In this document: in pieces, positions 1 through 6,723 of the stretch | How positions within the stretch are numbered: the first letter of the stretch is position 1 | Layout of the letters: every line of letters starts with the position of its first letter | NCBI GenBank assembly: GCA_016788945.1 | Contig: JAEUSA010000014.1 | Location: 1-10,434 of the forward strand | Length of the DNA stretch: 10,434 nt | DNA from: Leptospiraceae bacterium | Lineage (GTDB): Bacteria > Spirochaetota > Leptospiria > Turneriellales > Turneriellaceae | Direction: 5' to 3' | Made by a program: the position numbers and the translations under genes | The notes under the pieces: model-generated | What the model was told of the DNA's origin: nothing | The model's input: only the letters and a program-made list of their open reading frames with translations | Databases searched by the model: none

Positions 1-1
1 A

Positions 2-865
2 TTTTCCGACGACATCTATAACTTTCCGATTCGTATGTTCCGGTTTAACGAAGATGAGGCGAGTGAATTTTACCTCTATGCCTTCGAGCATTTGCGCGAT
101 GGCCGTAAGATTTCCAGCTTTCAGGGTAAGGCAAAATTTACCACCTGGTTTTATGCCGTTTTGCGCAACCTGACTATCGACTTTCTGCGTTCGCAAAAAG
201 ACAAGCTGCGTTTTACGACCTATTTAAAATCTGATGCCTCGGGGAAAATGGTCGATGCGATCGAATCAGTATCTGACACACGCGACCAGAACCTGTTTGA
301 AGAAACGCTGTTTGAACAGTTTAATGCATCTCTGGTTTCTTTGGCGATGCCCCAACGTGTGTTATTTAAGCTTGCGTATGCTTGGTATTTTGAGCTCGAC
401 AATGAGGAGTTGGATTATCTCTGCGAGCTGCACAAAAAACCCACCGCTGAAATACTTTCCCGTTTGCAAGAACTCAAGAAAGTTGCGCACGAGCGTTCGG
501 TAGAAGTTCGCGACCTCGAAGAAAAATTGACTGCAAATTTTCAGGGCATCTCCGTGCTCGAGACCCGAGTGGAGAATTTTTTCCGAGAAAACCCTGATAT
601 TGAAAAGAAACGCGAAAGCTGGACTGAAGACTACTTTTCAACCGCAGTGCCGCCGCAAATTATCGATATGATCCAAAGCCTCGTGAAGAAAAAGAAGAAA
701 CAGCAATCATTGCTGCAGCATCAGAAAAAAAGCCTATTAGCCATACGCGTACCCTACAAAGATCTCGGCGAGCTGCTGCAGAGCACACAGGGGGTTCTCT
801 CTGTGCAGTTAATCCGCATTGTCGAAAAGCTCAGCCAGTCGCTGACAAACCAGCCTACCGATTGA
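2..865 (+). CDS. RNA polymerase sigma-70-like factor, 5' end outside window
   Basis: The reading frame is open to the left edge. The codons before the first ATG (position 35) encode a sensible sigma region 2.1 lead-in (DDIYNFPIRMF), so the true start is probably upstream and ATG 35 is internal. Counting from that ATG, residues 28-54 match sigma region 2.3/2.4: a F-x-G-x-x-x-F-T-T-W core, then RNLTIDFLRSQK, the part that melts and reads the -10 element. Residues 104-146 resemble the start of region 4 (MPQRVLFKLAY). A lysine/glutamate-rich helical stretch follows (about 149-235, including KKKKKQQ), then a second helix-turn-helix-like segment at 238-268 (VPYKDLGELLQS...). Typical ECF sigmas end soon after one region 4, so the C-terminal half is unusual. 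No anti-sigma gene is seen downstream. The gene abuts the convergent gene with no spacer. Sigma-family membership is fairly sure; the target regulon is unknown. Confidence 0.72.
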   Translation, partial: FSDDIYNFPIRMFRFNEDEASEFYLYAFEHLRDGRKISSFQGKAKFTTWFYAVLRNLTIDFLRSQKDKLRFTTYLKSDASGKMVDAIESVSDTRDQNLFEETLFEQFNASLVSLAMPQRVLFKLAYAWYFELDNEELDYLCELHKKPTAEILSRLQELKKVAHERSVEVRDLEEKLTANFQGISVLETRVENFFRENPDIEKKRESWTEDYFSTAVPPQIIDMIQSLVKKKKKQQSLLQHQKKSLLAIRVPYKDLGELLQSTQGVLSVQLIRIVEKLSQSLTNQPTD

Positions 866-1729
866 TTATCCCGGCTGGATATCTGTTGCACGAACGCCAT
901 GTTCGGTGATGGTCAGCGTGAATGTTACCGAGTCGCCGCGCCGCGGGGCTTTGTTCACCGCGTCGGCGAAAAAAGGGATGTAGTCATGCGAAGCCTTGGC
1001 TTCGATCTGACCCTTGCCGCTGCGCTGGTTGAGGTATTTAACATTGCCGCGCAACCGTCGACCATCGAGACTATAGTACGCGAGAAGATCAGTCAGCGTA
1101 TGCACCGCTGAAATTTGTGCGTTCATATCGAGCAATAAGCGGTCAAACTCTTTGAGCTGGCGGCTGAAGTCGGCGAGCGGCAATTGCCGGTAAAGCCTGC
1201 CTTCCCAGTTTTGCAGGTGTACGAGATTGCGAATTTCTTCGCGAAACGTATCGAGTCTGTTACAGATTTCATCGCTGACGATCTGCATCGCGCGCAATTG
1301 TTGCACATGCGCGGCGAATGTACGCCGACGAATCAGCTTCAATAAGTTTGCGTGCTCTGCCGTACTGCTGCCTTTCGACCGGTCGCTGGCGTCGGTGACG
1401 ACAAGCGGGTCGGCAATCAGTGCAAAAACGACGGCCTCGATGACAATACCCTGCGTGACCAGCAGCTGAAAAAACAGCGCGCTCTCAAGAGAAAACTGCG
1501 GCTTGAACAGTTTGTACTGCCATAACTGGTACTCGATCAGCTGCAGCATATAGCAGATATTCGATTTGAACTCCGAATCTTTGAGGTATTTGAAATAGGT
1601 ATCGCGGTAATGGTCGATGGTTTTGAGCGTGCCCTTGGGTATTGCCAGAGGAATTTGCGCGCCGAATTTTTCCGAGAATTCAACGAATTCTTTGATGAGA
1701 TTTTGTGCCCGGGAGTGGGGTGTTTCCAT
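866..1729 (-). CDS. Helical (HEPN-like?) protein with C-terminal cold-shock-like domain
   Basis: I do not recognise a named family for the full protein (287 aa from ATG 1729; a GTG one codon earlier is also possible). The first ~205 residues look all-helical, with a hydrophobic helix around 84-106 (FFQLLVTQGIVIEAVV). An arginine-rich helix ends in REEIRNLVHL (about 163-172), reminiscent of the RN-x-x-H corner of HEPN/DUF4145-type proteins. The canonical HEPN spacing is R-x4-6-H, so this match is imperfect. The last ~60 residues, from LRGNVKYLNQ to the end, read as an OB-fold cold-shock domain: G-x-V-K near the start, G-K-G-x-I at the RNP1 position, FFAD at RNP2, then G-D-x-V-x-F and a terminal A-T-D-I. 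Aromatic residues of canonical RNP1 are missing. The start codon overlaps the gcvT stop by one base (TGATG), which suggests translational coupling. An RNA-related role is inference. Confidence 0.6.
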   Translation of the reverse strand: METPHSRAQNLIKEFVEFSEKFGAQIPLAIPKGTLKTIDHYRDTYFKYLKDSEFKSNICYMLQLIEYQLWQYKLFKPQFSLESALFFQLLVTQGIVIEAVVFALIADPLVVTDASDRSKGSSTAEHANLLKLIRRRTFAAHVQQLRAMQIVSDEICNRLDTFREEIRNLVHLQNWEGRLYRQLPLADFSRQLKEFDRLLLDMNAQISAVHTLTDLLAYYSLDGRRLRGNVKYLNQRSGKGQIEAKASHDYIPFFADAVNKAPRRGDSVTFTLTITEHGVRATDIQPG

Positions 1730-2796
1730 CACGCTTTCGGTCGTTTTCTCACGCTGCCTGAAATCGGTGATTTATCCAAAATTGCCACCGGTTTCTTATC
1801 ACCGCGGATTTCGACGAAAAGTGGCTCAGATTTTGCAGCTATGGAAATCCGCATCATACCCATGCCATAGTTTTTGGTAAATGAGAAAGTACCACTCGTC
1901 ACTTCGCCGACGCGCGTGCCGTCAGCCTTGACGATGGCATAACCTTGGCGTGGCACACCTTCGCTGGTCATATGAAAACCGCAGGTAATTTCAGCGACGG
2001 GTTTTTCGCGTTTTTCGCGGGGGGCGATGCAGTCGTGGTCGTTGTAGATGAACGCAATGCCTGATTCTTGAGGGCGCAAGGTAGTGGAGAGTTCGTGACC
2101 GTAGAGCGGCATCAGCGCTTCGAGGCGCAGCACATCACGGGCCGCGAGGCCGCAGGGCAATACACCCGAAGCTTGCAGCGCCTGCCACAGTTGAATGCCC
2201 TCGGCTGTGTCGCAGGCAATCTCAAAGCCGTCTTCTCCGGTATATCCCATACGGGCGATAAAAGTTTTTGCCTTTGGCAACCGGGCCTCATAATAATATT
2301 GCGAGTCGAGATCCGCAAAGTGTTTTGCCACATGTTCGACTGCCTTCGGACCCTGAATGGCAATCAGAGTATAATTCTCCCAAGGTTCGATGTTGATGAA
2401 ATCTGCGGCATGTTTTCTCAGGTGTGCGACATCCGCATCACGGTTGCCGGCGTTGGCTACAATCATCCAGTGAGTGTCGGAAATGGCGGATATCGTAATA
2501 TCGTCGACGAGCCCCGCGTTTTCGTTGTAGAGCGCGTTGTACTGTGCTTTGCCGGCTTTGAGTTTGTCGGTCGCTCGTACACAGATGCGGTTCAGACCCT
2601 GTACCAGTTTATCCCGCGAATCGGCCTTGAGCGAAATCGGCAGCATATGCGAGACGTCGAACATGCCGGCGCGTTCGCGCACCGCCACCACCTCATCTTT
2701 CACGGCGCCGTACGACACCGGCATATTATAGCCGGCAAATTCGGTGAACTTGGCGTTTAGTTTCTTGTGTTCGTCGAAGAGCGGGGTGGATTTCAT
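1729..2796 (-). CDS. gcvT: Glycine cleavage system T-protein (aminomethyltransferase)
   Basis: This is the T-protein of the glycine cleavage complex. It moves the methylene group from aminomethyl-lipoyl H-protein to tetrahydrofolate, releasing ammonia and leaving dihydrolipoyl H-protein, in the cytosol. The 355-residue protein is within normal family length. It opens with TPLFDEHKKLNAKFTEFAGY and carries RERAGMFDVSHM (about 40-51), the catalytic-aspartate segment AGLVDDITI (94-102), NAGN (115-118), IQGPKA (147-152), GYTGEDGFEI (184-193), GLAARDVLRLEALMPLYGHEL (216-236) and the C-terminal barrel signature GEVTSGTFS (297-305). I chose ATG 2796 because it gives the family N-terminus; the frame extends 21 codons further with no family-like sequence. 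No gcvH or gcvP lies in the window, so the other subunits are encoded elsewhere. The 97-bp upstream gap could hold its own promoter. Confidence 0.95.
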   Translation of the reverse strand: MKSTPLFDEHKKLNAKFTEFAGYNMPVSYGAVKDEVVAVRERAGMFDVSHMLPISLKADSRDKLVQGLNRICVRATDKLKAGKAQYNALYNENAGLVDDITISAISDTHWMIVANAGNRDADVAHLRKHAADFINIEPWENYTLIAIQGPKAVEHVAKHFADLDSQYYYEARLPKAKTFIARMGYTGEDGFEIACDTAEGIQLWQALQASGVLPCGLAARDVLRLEALMPLYGHELSTTLRPQESGIAFIYNDHDCIAPREKREKPVAEITCGFHMTSEGVPRQGYAIVKADGTRVGEVTSGTFSFTKNYGMGMMRISIAAKSEPLFVEIRGDKKPVAILDKSPISGSVRKRPKA

Positions 2797-2818
2797 AGGA
2801 TAAAATGCAGACTCGCCA

Positions 2819-2847
2819 CGGTTCGACAAGCTCTCGAGGGAGAGACC
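2819..2847. repeat. Possible small dispersed intergenic repeat with inverted arms
   Basis: The gap between the HEAT-like gene and gcvT (2797-2893) contains GGTTCGACAAGCTC followed by GAGGGAGAGACC. CTCTC at 2831-2835 pairs with GAGAG at 2840-2844 around a GAGG loop, and the outer GGT and ACC can also pair across a bulge. The core TTCGACAAGCTC resembles short palindromic intergenic elements I recall from many bacterial genomes. No second copy is present in this window, so repeat status is inference. There is no T-run to make it a convincing terminator. Confidence 0.3.
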
Positions 2848-2893
2848 TTTGCGGTTCAATACACCGCTCGCTCGTACGGCAGGCGCAGCTTCT

Positions 2894-3517
2894 CTACGAA
2901 AATGCTTTCAGCAATTTCTCCATCCGCCTTTGCTGCGAAGTTTTCTTGAATTTGCGGCTGCGTGCTTTGAGCAATGCGATAAATGCCAAGCGGTCTTTCT
3001 TTGCAATTGCCGGAGCTGTTAGTTCGGCATAAGCCGGCAGTTGGTTGTCGGGACATTTTTTGAGCTGCGAAAAAATCATCGGCATACATTTAGTATAGTT
3101 GCGGCCGATCTTTGCCAGCTTCACGAGAACACCGACCGCGTGGTCGCGCGTAATAACCGAACCTTTATCGGCGGCTGCAACAATTGTGCGCAGATTCTTT
3201 GCGATAATCTGCGGCTGCAGCGGCGTGATATAGTCGAGCGCTGTCATTGCACCCCATTGCAGGCGGTTATTCTTGCTGCTGACCAGACGCAGAAAAACCG
3301 CAGAATGACCGGCGATGAGTTCCGGGCGTTCGGCGCCGATTTCATAGAGCACCTTAATGCAGTCGCTCTGAATTTTCGGTTTCCCGTTTTCAAGCAGATG
3401 GAAAAGCACGGTCAGCGCCGTCTCATCTCCCGTCTTGCAAATCTCCTTTGCCAGCGCAATATTCGCAGCTTCGCCGCGTTCACCCTGCGCCGAAGATAAT
3501 TTACTCGCAACGTCCAT
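2894..3517 (-). CDS. HEAT-like helical repeat protein, function unknown
   Basis: This is a 207-residue, all-helical protein with no visible signal peptide or membrane segment. Repeated helix pairs carry the hydrophobic and D/N pattern of HEAT repeats. Examples are the segments around ALTVLFHLLENGKPKIQSD (about 34-52), NNRLQWGAMTALDYI (about 83-97), RDHAVGVLVKLAKIG (about 124-138) and the tail ending KTSQQRRMEKLLKAF. HEAT arrays usually act as protein or nucleic-acid binding scaffolds, and nothing catalytic is seen. The ATG follows the pcrA stop by three bases (TGA-CGC-ATG), so translation is probably coupled to the helicase. A role as a helicase partner or in repair is only suggested by this linkage. 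A distant relation to AlkD-like DNA-binding HEAT proteins is possible, but I see no glycosylase residues to support it. Confidence 0.7.
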   Translation of the reverse strand: MDVASKLSSAQGERGEAANIALAKEICKTGDETALTVLFHLLENGKPKIQSDCIKVLYEIGAERPELIAGHSAVFLRLVSSKNNRLQWGAMTALDYITPLQPQIIAKNLRTIVAAADKGSVITRDHAVGVLVKLAKIGRNYTKCMPMIFSQLKKCPDNQLPAYAELTAPAIAKKDRLAFIALLKARSRKFKKTSQQRRMEKLLKAFS

Positions 3518-3520
3518 GCG

Positions 3521-5758
3521 TCACAGCTTCTTGAGCGCTGTGAACTTCAACAAAAACTTGCGGGTCTTACCGTCGTCGAAAAAGATGTGGATGCGAGCCG
3601 AGTCGCCTTCGCCTTCGACCCTGAGAACCCGGCCCTTGCCGAAATTAGAGTGTTCTACTTTGTCGCCGTTTGTGTAGGCTCCCCCTTTTGCCTGCGGTGT
3701 AAAACCTGCGCCGAAATCCATTTTGGCTTTCGGCGCGGCCGGTGCGGGGGCCGGCGAGCGGGGAATAAACGACTGCCGGACACCAGCCGGTGGTCGGTTG
3801 AACGTGTTGCTCTTTTCGAAACGCAAAAGTTCATGCGGGATTTCTTGCAGAAACGGCGAAATACGCGAGGCTTCATAGAACCCCTGTGCCATGCGCCGCT
3901 CGGCGTTGGTAAAAAACAGTCGCGTCTTTGCGCGCGTCACCGCAACGTAAAACAGGCGCCGCTCTTCGCTGATATCACCGTCGCGTTCAGCGAGGTAGTG
4001 CGGGAAAAGATTTTTCTCAAAGCCGGCAATAATCACTGTATGGAATTCAAGACCTTTGGCATTGTGCACGGTCATGAGGCTCACTGATTGTGCACCTTCG
4101 CCTTCTTCATGCGGCGCAGTCGTAGTGATGAGCGAAATCTGCTGCAGATAATCGCCGAGCGTCGCGTTATCCGTCTGGCGCTGGTAGTTCAACAGCGAAT
4201 TTCTCAGTTCGCCGATATACTCCATGCGGCCGGAGCCCAATAGCCGGTCTTCTTCTTCATAAAGTTTTGCGAGCCCGGTTTTTTCGAGTAGTTCGTCGAT
4301 GAAGAACCCCAGGTCAGATTTCGCCTCGGCCTTGCGGCGTAGGTCGAGAATGTCCCGCGCGAGCTGAATAGACGCGTCTTTGGCTTTGCCGCTGAGCGGA
4401 TTCAGCGACGGGTCAGAAAGCAGATCAATAAAATCGGCCTGCATATTCGTTTCCCGCGAGGCAAATATTTTCTCGACCGATTTGTCGCCGATACCCCGCG
4501 GCGGCGTGTTGATGATGCGGGCAAATGCGGCTTCGTCCTTGCTGTTCACAATCAGCCTGAAGTAAGCGAGCGTATCTTTGATCTCCTTACGGGCGAAGAA
4601 CGACAAACCGCCGTAAACGCGGTAAGGAATTTTGGCCGATAACATCGCTTCTTCGATCAGGCGCGATTGCGAGTTGGTGCGGTAGAGAACGGCGACCTCG
4701 TGTGCGGGTATGTCAAGCAAAGCCTGCCTGACGAGACTGACGACTTTGGCGGCTTCTTGTACGTCGTCGGCGGTCGTGTACACCATCGGCACCTCACCAC
4801 CCTGCCGTTCGGTGAAGAGTTTTTTCGGCATGCGTTCAAAGTTGTGCTGAATCACTTCGTTGGCGATGTCAAGAATGGCCTTCGTCGAGCGGTAGTTCTC
4901 TTCGAGTTTGATCACGGTGGCATCTTTGAAGTCGGCCGAAAAATCGAGTATATTTTTGACATCCGCCCCACGCCAGCCATAAATCGCCTGGTCGTCATCA
5001 CCCACAACACACAGGTTGCGATCGCGCGAGGCGACGTGCTGCACAAAGCGGTATTGTGCAAAGTTGGTGTCCTGGTATTCGTCGATCAGCCAGAACGGAT
5101 AGCGGTTCTGCCAGCGTTCGAGCAACTCGGGGTATTTGTCGAACAGATGGCAGGGCATGGAAATCAGGTCGGCGAAATCGACGGCGAACGAGGCGGATTT
5201 CTTCACCTCATAAAGCTGAAACACTTCTTGCAGCATGTCGCCGAATTCGTACTCGTCGAGGTCGATATGCTCGGGGAGATTCGCCGGCAGAATAAGTTTG
5301 TCTTTAAAGGAGGATATCGTGTTGGCGAAATAGCGATACTGTGTTTTGTTATATTTGCCATCGAATTTTTCGAGAATTTGCGACAACGCTTGCTGCTGGT
5401 CGCTGTCGTCCCAGATCGAAAAGTTCTCCGGGTATTCGAGGGCCTGTGCGTTGCGGCGCAAAAGGTAGAGCCCCAGCGAGTGGAACGTACGCACCGTGCT
5501 TTCTGCAGCGATCGGCCCCGCGGTATTCATAAGCCGTGTGCGCATTTCTGCCGCAGCTTTGTTCGTAAAGGTAACCGCGGCAATTTTATAAGCCGGAATT
5601 TTTTCCACATGGATCAGCCATGCCATGCGATGGATAATCGTGCGCGTTTTTCCCGAACCGGCGCCCGCCAGAATCAAGAGCGGCCCGTAGACCGATTGCA
5701 CCGCCTGCTGTTGCGGTTCGTTGAGGTTCTGTAGAATTATTTGTTTCCAGTCATCCAT
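3521..5758 (-). CDS. pcrA: ATP-dependent 3'-5' DNA helicase, PcrA/UvrD type
   Basis: This superfamily 1A helicase unwinds DNA in nucleotide-excision and mismatch repair and strips proteins from DNA during replication and transcription conflicts. About 745 residues is normal length. All motifs are intact: Q-motif region LNEPQQQAV (12-20), Walker A AGAGSGKT (31-38), Ia FTNKAAAEM (64-72), Ib TFHSLG (91-96), II DEYQD (226-230), III VVGDDDQAIYGWRGA (251-265), IV LEENYRS (285-291), V MTVHNAKGLEF (about 561-571) and VI EERRLFYVAVTRAK (about 597-610). After a Pro/Ala-rich linker (about 665-678) comes the C-terminal tudor-like domain (GDKVEHSNFGKGRVL...), which in PcrA/UvrD contacts RNA polymerase. 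That tail favours PcrA/UvrD over Rep. The gene lies 16 bp after ctaB, with a hairpin over the junction, and runs into the HEAT-like gene 3 bp downstream. No strong ribosome-binding site precedes the ATG. Confidence 0.96.
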   Translation of the reverse strand: MDDWKQIILQNLNEPQQQAVQSVYGPLLILAGAGSGKTRTIIHRMAWLIHVEKIPAYKIAAVTFTNKAAAEMRTRLMNTAGPIAAESTVRTFHSLGLYLLRRNAQALEYPENFSIWDDSDQQQALSQILEKFDGKYNKTQYRYFANTISSFKDKLILPANLPEHIDLDEYEFGDMLQEVFQLYEVKKSASFAVDFADLISMPCHLFDKYPELLERWQNRYPFWLIDEYQDTNFAQYRFVQHVASRDRNLCVVGDDDQAIYGWRGADVKNILDFSADFKDATVIKLEENYRSTKAILDIANEVIQHNFERMPKKLFTERQGGEVPMVYTTADDVQEAAKVVSLVRQALLDIPAHEVAVLYRTNSQSRLIEEAMLSAKIPYRVYGGLSFFARKEIKDTLAYFRLIVNSKDEAAFARIINTPPRGIGDKSVEKIFASRETNMQADFIDLLSDPSLNPLSGKAKDASIQLARDILDLRRKAEAKSDLGFFIDELLEKTGLAKLYEEEDRLLGSGRMEYIGELRNSLLNYQRQTDNATLGDYLQQISLITTTAPHEEGEGAQSVSLMTVHNAKGLEFHTVIIAGFEKNLFPHYLAERDGDISEERRLFYVAVTRAKTRLFFTNAERRMAQGFYEASRISPFLQEIPHELLRFEKSNTFNRPPAGVRQSFIPRSPAPAPAAPKAKMDFGAGFTPQAKGGAYTNGDKVEHSNFGKGRVLRVEGEGDSARIHIFFDDGKTRKFLLKFTALKKL

Positions 5759-5768
5759 GGAAGATGGC

Positions 5769-5786
5769 CACGGGTTAATACCCGTG
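5769..5786 (-). promoter_or_regulatory. Perfect hairpin over the ctaB/pcrA junction
   Basis: CACGGGT and ACCCGTG form a perfect 7-bp stem with a 4-base loop. The loop and its edge contain the ctaB stop codon, and the stem ends 10 bases before the pcrA ATG. There is no T-run after the stem on the minus strand, so it is not a standard intrinsic terminator. It could tune pcrA translation or mark an RNA-processing site. Structure is seen; function is inference. Confidence 0.4.
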
Positions 5787-6641
5787 TTGGTGAAAACGCG
5801 AAATCAGAATGTCGACGTTGAGCAGAATCATCACGACCAGCATATAGATAATCGAAGCGAAAAAAGCCCTGCCATAATGTTCTTCGCGGTAGATGCCGCG
5901 AACCGTGCGTATGACATAGTATATAGAGGCAAATCCACTACCGATCAGGTAGACGAGACTATAACCAGCCGAGAGGCCGACAGCAAGCGCCAGTGGCGGC
6001 AGCGAAAGGCCATAAATGAGAATATAAAGCTGCGTATACGCATTACCATAAACGAGCGGCAGCACGGGCACCCCGCCCTTTTCATATTCTCCCTGAATTT
6101 TGAGCGTCAGTGCCCAAAAGTGTGCCGGCTGCCACAACATCATAAACGCAAAAAGCAGCCAGACGTCGGGAGCGAAACGGTCAGAAATTCCGTACGCGCC
6201 GATGAGTACCGGTAACGCGCCCGGCAGGCCGCCGACGATCGCACCGAACGGGCCGCGGCGCTTGAGATAAAGCGTGTACCAGATGGCGTACGAGGCGATT
6301 GCCAAGGCGGTGAGCACTGCGGCCCACAGCCGGCCATAATAGATCAATGGGACAAACGAAAGCGCAGACATTGTGAGCGAAAGTGTCCACAGGGTGCGTT
6401 TGCCGAGGCGGTCGATCGCTTCAGAGCGCCACAGGGTGCGCCGCATGTTTTTGTCCATTTCATAGTCGAGCAGGTTGTTCATGATTGCCGATGAGCCCGA
6501 CGACAGCGTGAGTGAAACCAGAACCCAAGTACATTCCCACAATGATGGTACCCAGCGGCGCGCCATCAGCATGCCGGTAAAACCAGTGACCACGACCGTA
6601 AAGATGATTGAACCTTTCGCCAAGCGTATAATATCGCGCAT
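5775..6641 (-). CDS. ctaB: Protohaem IX farnesyltransferase (haem O synthase), UbiA family
   Basis: The enzyme adds a farnesyl group to haem b to make haem O, the cofactor (or haem A precursor) of haem-copper terminal oxidases. It acts in the cytoplasmic membrane. The 288-residue protein is largely hydrophobic, with multiple membrane helices. The prenyl-diphosphate/Mg2+ site is the NNLLDYEMDKNMRRT motif (about 55-69, acidic residues D59 and D63). The haem O synthase signature follows: YTLYLKRRG...IVGGLPGALPVLIG (about 122-148), then WQPAHFWALTL (170-180) and GGVPVLPLVYG (189-199). These separate it from UbiA/MenA-type enzymes. The first acidic motif has Asn-Asn-Leu-Leu where many homologues have Asn-Asp-Tyr, while the spaced aspartates are kept. 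No oxidase subunit or ctaA gene is adjacent. The alternative symbol is cyoE. An 82-bp gap separates it from the upstream cyclase gene. Confidence 0.92.
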   Translation of the reverse strand: MRDIIRLAKGSIIFTVVVTGFTGMLMARRWVPSLWECTWVLVSLTLSSGSSAIMNNLLDYEMDKNMRRTLWRSEAIDRLGKRTLWTLSLTMSALSFVPLIYYGRLWAAVLTALAIASYAIWYTLYLKRRGPFGAIVGGLPGALPVLIGAYGISDRFAPDVWLLFAFMMLWQPAHFWALTLKIQGEYEKGGVPVLPLVYGNAYTQLYILIYGLSLPPLALAVGLSAGYSLVYLIGSGFASIYYVIRTVRGIYREEHYGRAFFASIIYMLVVMILLNVDILISRFHQHGY

Positions 6642-6723
6642 GCCGGCAGAACGTTATCATATCATAGACAGGACGAAAAGGGAAAGTTGCGAACCGCCGT
6701 GCAGCTCTTCGGTGAGGCAATAC

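Noticed and set aside
2068..2760. 230-codon plus-strand frame
   Set aside because: It is antisense to gcvT, whose motifs are complete, and has no domain-like sequence of its own.
2797..2859. N-terminal 21-codon extension of gcvT
   Set aside because: The family N-terminus begins at ATG 2796. The extra residues have no resemblance to GcvT and cover the inverted-repeat intergenic segment.
2797..2893. Glycine riboswitch before gcvT
   Set aside because: The gap is only 97 bp and lacks the conserved cores of the glycine aptamer; the small hairpin does not fit it.
4667..5734. Long open frame on the plus strand, 355 codons
   Set aside because: It lies wholly antisense to pcrA, whose helicase motifs are complete. 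Its translation shows no recognisable domain, and long antisense frames are common in GC-rich genes.
6653..6666. TATGATATGATAAC on the minus strand as a ctaB promoter -10
   Set aside because: No credible -35 element lies at 16-18 bp, and it would leave a leader of only a few bases before the ctaB ATG.
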